From Candidatus Altimarinota bacterium (GTDB lineage Bacteria > Chloroflexota > Chloroflexia > Chloroflexales > Chloroflexaceae), in the NCBI GenBank assembly GCA_012031775.1, contig JAAUTF010000002.1, positions 1 to 33,709 on the forward strand: a stretch of 33,709 nucleotides of DNA, written 5' to 3'. Within the stretch, counting starts at the first letter, position 1; each line of letters begins with the position of its first letter. Shown here piece by piece: positions 1-9,028 of the stretch. The notes beneath the pieces are model-generated. The model had not been told where the DNA came from. It saw nothing but the letters and a program-made list of their open reading frames with translations, and made no database searches. Both the position numbers and the translations under genes were made by a program.

Positions 1-355
1 GTTCTGATGCGCCGAAAGATCCAGCGCCCGAGATCCCCGATCGCCGATCCGAAGGCCATGCTCAATCGCTTGCGCAACGCTCGTGAGCAGCGCGAGCGCC
101 GTCAGCCCGCTGCGCGTGAGCGCGCCGCCAAAACTCTCGATGAGCCCCGGTGTGCAGCGCTTCGCACCCGGAGACAAGATCCGCTGCCCTCCCTTCGGCG
201 ATGGCGTGGTGCGCGAGAGCCGTATCGAAAAGGGCCGCGAGATCCTTATCGTCGACTTTCCTATGGTCGAGGATATGCGTATCGATACTACAACGCGCCA
301 TGTGCGCTTGCTCGACGACAACGCCGAAATTGTCGACGATGAACTGCCGCTTTAG
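1..355 (+). CDS. C-terminal end of a putative UvrD/PcrA-type helicase (partial, frameshifted)
   Basis: The gene enters from the left edge. The last ~65 residues (about 150-355) read PGVQRFAPGD...FGDGVV...GREILIVDFP and end in a TAG. This matches the small Tudor/SH3-like fold that closes many PcrA/UvrD helicases (basic GD.I..P.FG.GVV pattern) and links the helicase to RNA polymerase or DNA. Upstream of about position 140 the plausible reading moves to another frame, giving a charged, coil-like linker (LNRLRNAREQRERR). A one-base indel therefore probably lies between 120 and 160. The helicase motor itself is outside the window, so the family call rests on this one domain. It could be another protein with the same Tudor-like tail. 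Confidence 0.45.
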
Positions 356-414
356 CTCACGATTGTACGCCGATCAGGTGGCTGCGCATTGGGTTCGCAC
401 AGCCGCCTTCCCGT

Positions 415-443
415 TTGACACATCCGACGCTTTCTTCTACCAT
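415..443 (+). promoter_or_regulatory. Predicted sigma-70-type promoter of the 451 gene
   Basis: TTGACA at 415-420 and TACCAT at 438-443 are separated by 17 bases. The predicted transcription start falls at about 450, next to the ATG at 451, so the mRNA would be leaderless or nearly so. Confidence 0.45.
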
Positions 444-450
444 CTACCGT

Positions 451-2485
451 ATGATTACAGACCAGGTGCCGAGTGCGCATACGCGTGTGCGCCCAACCTT
501 CAATCTCAGCGCGGCGGGCCGCTGGCTCAGCGATGTCTTCCGCGATTGGCGGCTCGGCCTGATCGTTGGCCTCTGCTTTCTGCTGCTGCTGCTCGTGACA
601 CAGCTGCCGTTTAACTATCGCTTTCAGGTCGGCATCGATCAAGGGGCCGTCACGGATAAGCCCTTTCTGCGTGGTTTCAACGGCGGTGAGCTGATCACCT
701 GGGACGAAAGCTGGCGTTGGTCGCGCGGCGAGGCGGCGGTCGTTGTGCCCGGCATTGGCCAGCGCGCCGTACTTGTCGGCTTTGATGTTGTCTCGCATCG
801 TGCGCAGTGGCAAGCAGATATTCCGCCGCCGGTGCTGACGGTGGATGTTGGTGCGGGCACCCCGGTCGATGTTGTCTTGCGCCCGCAGGCGGCGCGTTAT
901 ACGTTCTATGTGCCGTCAGAAGCGATGCGCAACGGCAGCTTGAACATCGGTTTACGTACCGAGGGCTGGCAGAACCCTAACGACGCACGCAGCGAACTTG
1001 GCGTTGCTATCGGCAACTGGCTCACCGTTAGCAGTATCGCGGTACCAAACTTGGTGCGTCCCGACTGGGGGCTGGCGCTGAGCTGGCCGTTAGGCCTCGG
1101 CTTGCTTTGGGTTGCGGTGCGTACGCTGCGCTTCCCGCCGCGCCAGGCGCTGCTCCTACTCGTGCCCTTGGCCCTGCTTGTGCCGCTGCTGGCCGCTTTC
1201 GAGGCCCCGCGCCTCGCCGCCGGTGAGCGCTGGGTGATCGCAAACGGCCTGCTCGCTATCGTCGGCGCAGGGCTTTGCAATTGGCTGGTGCCGCCCTTGC
1301 TCAAATACCTCGGCCTTGCCGTGCCGACGGCTATTGTGCGTTGGCTGCTGCTGCTGATGGTGCTCAGCTTCGCCGTTAAGTTCGGTGGCCAGCTTTACCC
1401 GGCAGCTATGCCGGGCGACCTGCAGTTGCATGTTAATCGTTATACTCGCACCATGTTTGGCGAGGTATACATCCCCGCCCAGCATCGCGGCCTGCCTTTC
1501 CCGTTCCCCAACGCGCCCTATATAGTCATCGCCCCGTTTACACTGTTTGTCGGCCCACACCTGGCCTTCGAACTGATGGCCGGCTTCTGCGAGGCGACCA
1601 TTGTATTGATCTTTTTTATCACACTCGTTCGCCTCACCGGCAGCGCGCAGCTCGGCCTTTTCGCCGCCTTTTCGGCAGCGCTCACGGCGGCGGGCTTTAT
1701 GAATGCCTGGTTCTCGTTCCAAACCCAGGTGATGGCACAGTGGTTCACCGCCCTGCTACTGATGCTTGTCGTCACGCGCTGGCCCGATTACGAGGACTGG
1801 GGCGTGTGGGCGGGCATAACCTTGCTGTTTACGCTCGCCTTTCAATCTCATATCGGTGCCTTTCTCAACAACGGCATGCTCGGCGTGCTGCTCATACCGC
1901 TGCTCTGGCTCCGGGCGCACACACATGCCGAGCGCCGTGGCACGCTGCGCCTTGCGCTGGCCGGGCTGACGGCGGCGCTTTTCCTGTTGATCTTCTATTA
2001 CAGCGGCTTTGCCGAGATGATCATCACCCAGCTCACCGGCATTGCGACGGTGGGTATGGTCGGGGGTGACGCAGCGCGAGCCGCTCGACCGTGCCGATTG
2101 GCTGGCTGCGCTGTGGGTGCCGGGCGTGATCGGCCACTACGGCCTCTTCCCGCTTATTCTTTCGTTTGCGGTGCTTGCGGTATGGATGGTGAGCGGACGA
2201 ATGCGGCACTCGATTGTGCCGCCGCTTGTCTGGTTAACGTTTGTGGTCGCTGCGACGCAGGCGATCCTCCCGCTGATCACGTTGTCGTCTATTACTACGC
2301 GCTGGCTGACCTTTGCGGGTTGGTCGATCATTGTTGCCAGTAGCTTCGGCTTTCGCTGGCTGTGGCGGCGCGGATGGGCAGGCAAAGTTGCGGTTGTGGC
2401 GATGTACGGCTTTATCGCCTGGCTCTCGATCATTGTCTGGATCAACGGCATGGCGCTGAACAAACCGCCGATCGAACCGTTTTAA
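451..2485 (+). CDS. Large multi-pass membrane protein, GT-C-like architecture, function unknown (one frameshift)
   Basis: About 680 residues. A first membrane segment (LGLIVGLCFLLLLLV) is followed by an extracytoplasmic stretch of ~150 residues rich in beta-type sequence, then about ten hydrophobic helices to the C terminus. The arrangement resembles GT-C glycosyltransferases and other polyprenyl-linked sugar transferases, but I see no diagnostic DD or DE loop motif, so no reaction is assigned. The reading frame breaks at the GGGGG run at 2062-2066. Removing one G joins ...GIATVGMVG to VTQREPLDRADW and the hydrophobic pattern continues to the stop at 2485. ATG 451 is chosen because the promoter lies immediately upstream; a TTG at 415 would fall inside the -35 element. 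Confidence 0.6.
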
Positions 2486-2491
2486 CGATGT

Positions 2492-2520
2492 CAGGTAGCG
2501 GCACGCTGCGCCGCTACCTG
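2492..2520. terminator. Hairpin between convergent genes
   Basis: Perfect 11-bp stem (2492-2502 with 2510-2520) and a 7-base loop, 6 bases after the stop of the membrane-protein gene and about 90 bases past the end of amylosucrase. There is no U-run on either strand. Confidence 0.5.
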
Positions 2521-2612
2521 GCACCTTGTGTGCATAGCGCGCATGCCCTAATGGCGATCGAACCAGACGAATTGGTACGCCGTGAGCACCAGCGGCTCAG
2601 CGGCAGTGTATG

Positions 2613-4485
2613 TCATACCGCCGGCCATGTCGGCGAACGGTAGCCCGCACCGGCGACGCGTAGCGTATTCGGCTCGATTTTTTGCGGGCGTTCGCTAAAA
2701 TTGGCAAGCACCACCAGTTGGCGCCCATTGGCGCGGCGCACATAGCCCAGCACCTGGGCGTTCCCCGTCTCCACCACTTCGAGATCGCCCCCAGCTAGCG
2801 CTGTAAGCGCCTTGCGCAGGCTTGTCAGCCGCAGCAGTTCGCTGTAAATGTAACCGCCAGGCCGACTCATATCGCGCCACGCCGGGTTCTCCCAATTGCT
2901 CGCCACACGATGTACCCACCGGCTATCGTCGGCCTTGGCTGGATCATCGACATAACGGTAGTCGTTGAGCGTCGCAACTTCGTCGCCGATATAGATCAAC
3001 GGCATACCGCCTGCGCTCATCACCACACTGTAGAGCAGCAGAATACGCTTGAGCGCCAGGTCGATCAAGCCGTCGTCGCCCGCCTCAAGCGCCTGTTCGA
3101 GGCCTGCGAGCGAGGCCAGTGTGCCGGAGACACGCGCATCGCCGGTGTCGGGGTTGAATTGAAAGGGCAACCCACGTGCAAACGATCCGGGAAAGAAGCC
3201 CGTGTAAAAGCTATTCAAAAAGCGCCGGTGTCCATACGGGTCGATGCCGACGCGTCGCGCATCTTCATCGTCAAATGTCCAGCCGATGTCGTCGTGAACA
3301 CGAATATAGTTCAGCCAGGCGCAACCGGGTGGTAGCTGGTAGCGATTGCGCAAGGAACTGCTGAGCAAGCGCACCTGACGTGTCGCCAGGGCCTCCCAGA
3401 GCAGCGCCATCAGCAGCGGGTTGTACGAGATCTGGCACTCGTCGACGCTCACATATTTGATCACTTCGTCAGGATGTACGATCGCTTCGGAGAGGAAAAG
3501 CAGGCTTGGTGCCGCAATGCGCGCCAGGGCGTTAAAGGCCTGGATGAGCAGGTGTGCTTCGGGCTGATTCTCACAATCGGTGCCGAGCCGCTTCCAGATG
3601 AAAGCCACTGCGTCGAGCCGCAGGATCTCGACGCCCTGGTTGGCCAGAAAGAGCATCTCGCCCGCCATCGCGCGGAAGACCTCAGGATTGCTGTAATTTA
3701 AATCCCACTGAAAGCTGTTAAACGTCGTCCACACCCAGCGTCGCATGCCCTCATCCCAGGTGAAGCTGCCGCGTCGTACCGTAGGAAAGATCTCGCGTAG
3801 CGTGCGGTCGTACTGGTCGGGTATAGTGCGGTCGGGGAAGAGATAATAGTAGCGCTGATACGCCGGTTCGCCGGCACGCGCGCGCAGCGCCCACTCATGC
3901 TCGTCTGAGGTATGATTGAAGACGAAATCGACTGTCAGGCTGATGCCCTCGCTGCGCAATAAGGTACATAATGCGGCGAGTTGCTCCATGGTGCCGAGCC
4001 GGGTTGACGACGCGGTAGCTGCTGACGGCATAGCCGCCGTCGCTGTTGCCCTCTGGTGCGGCAAAAAGTGGCATCAAATGTAACACTGTCACGCCGAGGC
4101 GCTTAAAATAGTCGATGCGCTCGCGTAGGCCGCTCAGATCCTTGCTGAAGAGATCGACATAGAGTACTGCGGCGACCATGTGCTGCGATTGAAACCACGC
4201 TGGCTGGGCCTCGCGCTGGGCGTCTAACGCTTTCAAGGCGGTGGGTCGTGCGGCCCAGCTATCGAAGGCAGCGAGCAGAACGTGCTCTAGATGGTAGAAA
4301 AAATCGTAGTGCAAGCCGTACAACCGCAGCAGCAAGGTGAACAGGCGCGGCCATTCACGACGCAGTCGCTGTTCGAAGATCGGCCAGTGCTCTGTGTGCG
4401 CCGACGCCTCGGCGTGCGCGCGGAGACGTGGCAGCAGACGCTCCAGCGAGATCGCTGCCTCTACTCGTAGTTGCTCTTCCTCCAT
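2613..4485 (-). CDS. Amylosucrase, GH13 (one frameshift)
   Basis: Transfers glucose from sucrose to make alpha-1,4-glucan and release fructose. About 624 residues, the normal amylosucrase length. The helical N domain is followed by the (beta/alpha)8 barrel with [27 protein letters not shown] (nucleophile Asp), LSEAIVHPD (acid/base Glu) and [10 protein letters not shown] (stabilising Asp), plus [13 protein letters not shown]. These are specific to amylosucrase rather than generic alpha-amylase. The N part and C part are in different frames, meeting at about 3998-4003: ...[11 protein letters not shown] joins [11 protein letters not shown] if one base is removed or two added. Start at 4485 gives [11 protein letters not shown] with a GAGGA upstream. 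No sucrose transporter or fructokinase lies in the window. Confidence 0.93.
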
Positions 4486-4533
4486 GCAATGTGCATCCTC
4501 ATTGTCTCAAGGCAGTCGGCCTAAGAGTGCTGT

Positions 4534-4542
4534 ATTATAGCA
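4534..4542 (-). promoter_or_regulatory. Extended -10 promoter of amylosucrase
   Basis: On the minus strand TGC precedes a consensus TATAAT (complement of 4534-4539). The -35 position is poor (CACAGA), which fits an extended -10 promoter. The predicted leader is about 40 bases. Confidence 0.5.
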
Positions 4543-4565
4543 GACGCAATGGATGCTCTGTGATA

Positions 4566-4598
4566 GCCTCTTTTAGCGATAAGGTCGCCAAAAGAGGC
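4566..4598 (-). terminator. Terminator of the MinD/ParA-like gene
   Basis: Stem of 9+4 bp with a 5-base loop. The only non-Watson-Crick position is A.C on the plus strand, which becomes a G.U pair in minus-strand RNA, so the hairpin is complete only in the transcript of the gene ending at 4626. Confidence 0.55.
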
Positions 4599-4625
4599 CA
4601 TGGTTCGCCTTATTGTTGCGTTTGA

Positions 4626-5381
4626 TCAGGAGGCAAGCAGCAGCGCAAGTTGGTGATAAAGTTCGGTGAGCGGATGCTCGGGGAAGCGCAGCGCGAAGAG
4701 GGCGCTGCTGGCGAGGATCATCAGTTCGTCGGAGTGGGGGATGACACCGGCCACAGGGCACTGGTAGATCTGCTGGACGCGCAATCGCAGATCGGCGGTA
4801 TCGACATTCAGCGGCACCTTGTTAACCAGCAGCAGCAGGCGCGGTACATCGAGTTTCTTGGCGATGTCTACCGTGACACTGGTGCCCTGGTAATCTTGCT
4901 GGTCGGGCCGCATAATCACAAGTAAAGTATCGGAGATCGCGATCGAGAGCAGCGTCTCCTCGTTGAGACCGGGATGGGTATCGATCAGCAGCAGATCGAG
5001 GCTAAGCTCTTCGATCAGCCGGTGGACGCCATCGCTAAGCAGGCCCGGGTCGTACCCTTCGCGCAACACGCGAGTGATCTCGCCAGCCTTGCTGCTCGAT
5101 GGGATCAAGAAGACCTCGCCGCTCACCTCGCGCCCGAGGTTGCCCGTCACCTGGTAGGCCGCCTCTTCGATCGTGCATTCGCCCCAGAGGTAGTCGTTAA
5201 GTGTGCGGACAGTATCTTCTTCAGCCAGGCCGAAGAGCACATGAATGCCGGGCGATTGAATATCGGTGTCGATCACGCCGACGCGGTAACCCTGGGCCGC
5301 AAACAGGCCAGCGAGATTTGCCGTCGTGTTCGATTTACCAGTCCCACCACGAAATGAATGGATCGAAATTATCTGTGCCAT
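4626..5381 (-). CDS. MinD/ParA-family P-loop ATPase
   Basis: Deviant Walker A motif FRGGTGKSNTTANLA at residues ~9-23, then GVIDTDIQSPGIHVLFG (Walker A' Asp) and LLLIDTHPGLNEE (Walker B). These mark the MinD/ParA/Mrp class of dimerising ATPases that position cell machinery or act as protein switches. About 251 residues. No membrane-targeting amphipathic tail like MinD's is obvious and no MinC, MinE or ParB is adjacent, so division or plasmid roles are not supported. ATG 5381 gives the usual MAQIISIHSFRGGTGKS start; an in-frame ATG at 5405 would add eight residues. It is divergent from the SpoIIE phosphatase gene, and a signalling role with it is only inferred. Confidence 0.85.
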   Translation of the reverse strand: MAQIISIHSFRGGTGKSNTTANLAGLFAAQGYRVGVIDTDIQSPGIHVLFGLAEEDTVRTLNDYLWGECTIEEAAYQVTGNLGREVSGEVFLIPSSSKAGEITRVLREGYDPGLLSDGVHRLIEELSLDLLLIDTHPGLNEETLLSIAISDTLLVIMRPDQQDYQGTSVTVDIAKKLDVPRLLLLVNKVPLNVDTADLRLRVQQIYQCPVAGVIPHSDELMILASSALFALRFPEHPLTELYHQLALLLAS

Positions 5382-5412
5382 AGCTTTTCCAACCTGTTCA
5401 AGCATTCCAACG

Positions 5413-5433
5413 TTCGAGCGTTAAACGCTTGAA
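5413..5433. promoter_or_regulatory. 21-base palindrome in the divergent region
   Basis: Arms TTCGAGCGTT and AACGCTTGAA around a central A, with one mismatched pair. It sits directly upstream of the MinD/ParA-like start and about 40 bases before the promoter of the SpoIIE gene, the usual place for a shared operator. Confidence 0.4.
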
Positions 5434-5474
5434 GGTTTCACTTGCTCTAGTCCGAACGTAGTCATATTCGCTTT

Positions 5475-5503
5475 TTGCAGGCTCCTGCTCTGCAAAATAT
5501 AAC
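5475..5503 (+). promoter_or_regulatory. Promoter of the SpoIIE-type phosphatase gene
   Basis: TTGCAG at 5475-5480 and TATAAC at 5498-5503 with a 17-base spacer. The transcription start is predicted near 5510, leaving an untranslated leader of about 120 bases. Confidence 0.5.
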
Positions 5504-5633
5504 AATCCTAAAGAGGCTGTGTTAGGAATGTGAGCGGTTGCTAGCGGGTATGCCGCCAGCAACCACTCAAGCTTCTACATACACTGTTCAGGACTACATA
5601 GTGGGTTATCGCAGAGTAACACAGGGAGGCTGT

Positions 5634-7028
5634 ATGGCAAGTTTGTCTTCTCGTCGCAAGGTTTTTCCACGTTCCCTACAGCCCTGGGTTCGCCGCCTGA
5701 ACGCCGTTCCGTCTGAACACGATCTCCTGGCTGAGGCCTTCCGTGTCGACAATGAGGTGTCGCTGCAACGTCTTGGCTCGGCGATCCTTGTGGCGGTCGG
5801 CTGCTTCTGGTTCGTCTATTTTCTCGTCGATGCTACCCTCTACCGCGAAGTGTTCTGGCAGCTCGCCGCGCTGCGTCTTGTACTGATCGCCAATGCCTTC
5901 GGCGTCGCCTGGATCTCGTATCGCCGCCTGACGAAGCTTTCTTCCTTCGATCTCTACGGCGCGGGCGTGCTCATTACCTGGGCGGTCATCTGCCTTATGG
6001 TGGTCGTGAACGGCGATCCGACTGGGCAGTACGCCACCGCTCTGTTTGGTGGTCTCTTCGTCGTTTCGCTCTTGCCCTGGAGTATAGGCTGGTTGCTGGC
6101 GCTCATGGCATCGCCCTGGCTGTTCTATACGATCGCGCTCTTTTTCATCGAAGGCGCTTTGTTGTCGCTGCGCATCTGGGTCTTCGACATCAGCCTGATC
6201 GTGACCGCGATACTCGGGGTTGCCGTGCATGTGCAGCTACAGCGCCTGCGCTGGGCGAACTACTACAACGAACAACAGGTGCTCAGCCTGAACCGGCGTA
6301 TGCAAAACGAGCTGACGCTAGCGCGTGGCATTCAGCAGAGTCTGCTTGCTGCGCCACAGGCACGCTGGCTCCAATTCGGGGTGGCCTGTTTCAGCCAGCC
6401 GGCGCGCGAGGTAGGCGGCGATTTCTACCTTTACCACGGCTTTAGCGATGGCCGTCTGGCACTTGCGGTCGGCGATATTTCGGGCAAAGGGCTGCCCGCA
6501 GCACTCCTGATGTGCACGAGTCTCGCATCGCTGCAGGCGAGTCTGGGCGACGAGATCTCGCCGGCGACGCGGCTGGCGCAACTGGATTATGTGCTCACGC
6601 CCTACACTAAGGCTTCGCGCCAGAACTGCGCGCTCTGTTATGCTGAGCTGCACAGGCGAACGATGCGCGTCGCGAACGCCGGCTGTATCGCACCGCTCGT
6701 TCGCCGCCGCGACGGCCAAACCGTCTGGTTGGACGTCGGTGGTCTGCCGCTTGGCGCTGGCCTGGGCGCGCGTTTTGGCTACCACGACTGCACAATCACG
6801 CTGGAACAGGACGATATGATCGTTTTTTGTAGCGACGGTCTGGTGGAGACGATGAACGAGCAGGGCGAGTTGTTCGGCTTCGAGCGCGTCGAGCAGACGG
6901 TGCGCGTGTCCGCGGTACGCACACCACGCGACCTCGTCGATGGCCTGCTCGGCGCTGCCGCCTTCTTTCGTGGTGCTGCCGAACAGCACGACGATCTGAC
7001 GATCGTGGTGATCGGCGTACAGGAGTGA
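5634..7028 (+). CDS. Membrane-anchored SpoIIE/RsbU-type PP2C serine phosphatase
   Basis: 464 residues. Five to six hydrophobic helices (roughly residues 45-200) are followed by a linker helix (LSNRRMQNELTLARGIQQSLL type) and a PPM/SpoIIE phosphatase domain. Metal-site motifs are visible: REVGGDFYLY, LAVGDISGKGLPAALLM, MIVFCSDGLVE and QHDDLTIVVI. Such enzymes dephosphorylate anti-anti-sigma factors in partner-switching pathways, but no STAS or RsbW-like partner is in the window. ATG 5634 is preceded by GGGAGG at good spacing and is preferred over an upstream in-frame codon at 5538. The stop is followed closely by the glycoside hydrolase gene, suggesting co-transcription. Confidence 0.88.
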   Translation: MASLSSRRKVFPRSLQPWVRRLNAVPSEHDLLAEAFRVDNEVSLQRLGSAILVAVGCFWFVYFLVDATLYREVFWQLAALRLVLIANAFGVAWISYRRLTKLSSFDLYGAGVLITWAVICLMVVVNGDPTGQYATALFGGLFVVSLLPWSIGWLLALMASPWLFYTIALFFIEGALLSLRIWVFDISLIVTAILGVAVHVQLQRLRWANYYNEQQVLSLNRRMQNELTLARGIQQSLLAAPQARWLQFGVACFSQPAREVGGDFYLYHGFSDGRLALAVGDISGKGLPAALLMCTSLASLQASLGDEISPATRLAQLDYVLTPYTKASRQNCALCYAELHRRTMRVANAGCIAPLVRRRDGQTVWLDVGGLPLGAGLGARFGYHDCTITLEQDDMIVFCSDGLVETMNEQGELFGFERVEQTVRVSAVRTPRDLVDGLLGAAAFFRGAAEQHDDLTIVVIGVQE

Positions 7029-7039
7029 ATGTAATAGCT

Positions 7040-8362
7040 ATGCGTGGAACGATAGTCTGTCTTTTCACAGCGCTGGTGTTCCTGGCGAACTTTAGCGCTA
7101 CCTTGGTTGCCTCGCCTGCCCGTGCCTCCGATGCTTTCATCAATCCTGAGTTGCTCGGCATGGTGGTGCGCGACCCCTGGTACGATTTCGGTACTAATCC
7201 GGCTTTTCCCAATCAGCCGAATTACGCTGCGCAGGAGCGGATGGGTCAGGTTCTCGAACAGGCTGGCGTGCGCTGGGTGCGGCTGGAATTTTTTGTCGAT
7301 GGCCAATTGCCCGAGGCTAGCGATATGATCTCGTTGACCCATATCAGCCGCTATGATTATTTTATCAACGAGGTTGCGCCGCGCCATAACTTGAAGGTGC
7401 TGGCGCTGCTCGGCTTCGGTGTGGTGCGCGGCGAGGGGCCGCTCGACAAAGAGAAAGGCCTGTTGGCCCCGACAACCGTTGATCCTATCTATGGCGGCGG
7501 TGTAAACCCATATCTGCGTACCTGGCTCGACCGGGCGCGCTTTATCGCCGCTCGTTATCAGGGCAAGATCGCCGCCTACGAAGTGCTGAACGAGCACAAT
7601 CGTCTGCCGGCACCTTACCCCGGCGAACAGGTGCCACCTGAGATCGCGGCGCGTCTGCATACCAAATTCTACCGCTTTTTTAAGTTTGAAGATCGGGAAG
7701 TTCCGCCGCCGCTGCCTTCGTGGCGTGACACCGTCGCTATCGTCGTCGGCGGCTTGCACCCGGCTGGCACCGGCCCTGACCCTTCAGCGCCAACGATGAC
7801 CGATCGCGAGTATCTGAAAAAGATTTACACTTCCAGCGCCTTTCGCGAATACTTTAACAATCCGCAGTACGGCAACAAGCAGCGCTACCCGCTCGATGGC
7901 CTGGGCTTTCACCCCTACCCGGAAGAGATTCGTGCTTCGCTGCAAAGCAGCCTTGATCTCATCGCGGGCCGCCTAGACGAAGTGCGCGAGCTGTTGACCG
8001 AGCTAGGTGCTAAAGAACTACCCTTGTGGATTACTGAGATCGGCTATAACGCCGGCTACGCTCGGCAAAACGCCTATGGCCAGGCCGTGTTTATGCGCTC
8101 GGTCTTCCAGCTACTGGCGCAGCGCGGGGATGTAGCGCACATCTTCTGGTTTAAATACGAAGACTTTCCACCGGCCGAGGGCAGCAACGCGCAACGCTGG
8201 GGCATCGTGCGTATACCATTTACCAGCGATAGCCGCTGCCCCGGTGGAGCCTGCTATGCGTTGAATGGTGATCCAGCGTACTATCGCCTCTCCTACCACG
8301 TCTACCGCGAACTGGCAGGCCTGCCAGTCTATCAGCAGCATCTACCAGTGTTGCAGCGATAA
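7040..8362 (+). CDS. Secreted clan GH-A-like glycoside hydrolase (TIM barrel)
   Basis: About 440 residues with an N-terminal signal peptide (MRGTIVCLFTALVFLANFSA, cleavage near ARA-SDA). The barrel shows AYEVLNEHNR (NE pair carrying the expected acid/base Glu), a GLGFHPYP strand and LWITEIGYN (expected nucleophile Glu), the order seen in GH5/GH39-type retaining enzymes. The substrate cannot be inferred. A GTG at 7025 overlaps the TGA of the phosphatase gene and is in frame, giving a 5-residue longer protein. ATG 7040 is preferred because it starts right at the basic n-region of the signal peptide. No terminator is seen behind it. Confidence 0.75.
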   Translation: MRGTIVCLFTALVFLANFSATLVASPARASDAFINPELLGMVVRDPWYDFGTNPAFPNQPNYAAQERMGQVLEQAGVRWVRLEFFVDGQLPEASDMISLTHISRYDYFINEVAPRHNLKVLALLGFGVVRGEGPLDKEKGLLAPTTVDPIYGGGVNPYLRTWLDRARFIAARYQGKIAAYEVLNEHNRLPAPYPGEQVPPEIAARLHTKFYRFFKFEDREVPPPLPSWRDTVAIVVGGLHPAGTGPDPSAPTMTDREYLKKIYTSSAFREYFNNPQYGNKQRYPLDGLGFHPYPEEIRASLQSSLDLIAGRLDEVRELLTELGAKELPLWITEIGYNAGYARQNAYGQAVFMRSVFQLLAQRGDVAHIFWFKYEDFPPAEGSNAQRWGIVRIPFTSDSRCPGGACYALNGDPAYYRLSYHVYRELAGLPVYQQHLPVLQR

Positions 8363-8584
8363 AGCGTTTCTTGCTGCTAGTCCGTACATCGTGCCTGCTA
8401 TTGAATGGCTGGGGTGGCTGCTGGCGGAGCTGCTACGTTAGCGATCGGTTACCGGTGTGTAAAACGATGCAACCTTCGCAGCACTGCTGCGTATACCATA
8501 ACAGCCCGCTGATCCAATTTCGCAGTTCCAGAGCACTCCGTTATGCAGGCGGCACGTACCGCTCAAAACACAGGAGTATCCGAG
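8363..8584. other. Intergenic stretch without recognisable elements
   Basis: 222 bases between the glycoside hydrolase and the small membrane protein. I found no convincing ORF, long hairpin or consensus promoter; an open frame across it on the plus strand has no RBS and an unnatural composition. Confidence 0.4.
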
Positions 8585-8914
8585 ATGGTCGATGCATGGG
8601 TTTTGTTTGGAGTTGTCGCGCTTGTTGCCGTCCCCTGGCTGATTTACCGTTTTATACGCCGACGCAGTAACGCGCATTTTACCGCTAACCGCTTTCACGA
8701 TTACGATTACGATCACGATAGCGGGCGCGATAATGGAACTTTTTTTGTCGGCTCTGCCGCCGGGTATGCCTTAGGCAGCAGCCACAGCAACAGCCAGGGT
8801 GAAAGCAGCCCCGCCAATAGCGATAGCGGCAGCAGTTGGGGCGATACCGGCGGTGGTGGTGGCAGCTGGGGCGGCGATTCGGGCGGTAGTGATGGTGGCA
8901 GTGGGGGCGAATAA
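8585..8914 (+). CDS. Small single-pass membrane protein with Gly/Ser-rich tail
   Basis: 109 residues. One N-terminal helix (VDAWVLFGVVALVAVPWLIYRFI) is followed by a basic patch, an Asp/His/Tyr-rich segment and a low-complexity tail dominated by Gly, Ser and Asp (SWGDTGGGGGSWGGD). Such tails occur in bacterial envelope proteins, but no family can be named. GGAG at 8573-8576 sits 8 bases before ATG 8585; an in-frame ATG at 8543 lacks an RBS. Confidence 0.65.
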   Translation: MVDAWVLFGVVALVAVPWLIYRFIRRRSNAHFTANRFHDYDYDHDSGRDNGTFFVGSAAGYALGSSHSNSQGESSPANSDSGSSWGDTGGGGGSWGGDSGGSDGGSGGE

Positions 8915-8991
8915 GCGGTGTTTAAAACCAGCTACAGCGGCAGACTCAGCTCTACTGCTGTGGGATGCGTAACGAATCGGCCTGCTCAAAC

Positions 8992-9022
8992 GGTGTAATA
9001 GAGAGCAGATTACACCAAGGAG
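8992..9022 (+). promoter_or_regulatory. Dyad abutting the radC ribosome binding site
   Basis: GGTGTAAT (8992-8999) and ATTACACC (9009-9016) form an 8-bp inverted repeat with a 9-base loop. It is followed at once by the RBS AAGGAG (9017-9022) of radC. It could be an RNA hairpin affecting translation or a DNA operator. Confidence 0.4.
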
Positions 9023-9028
9023 CACACC

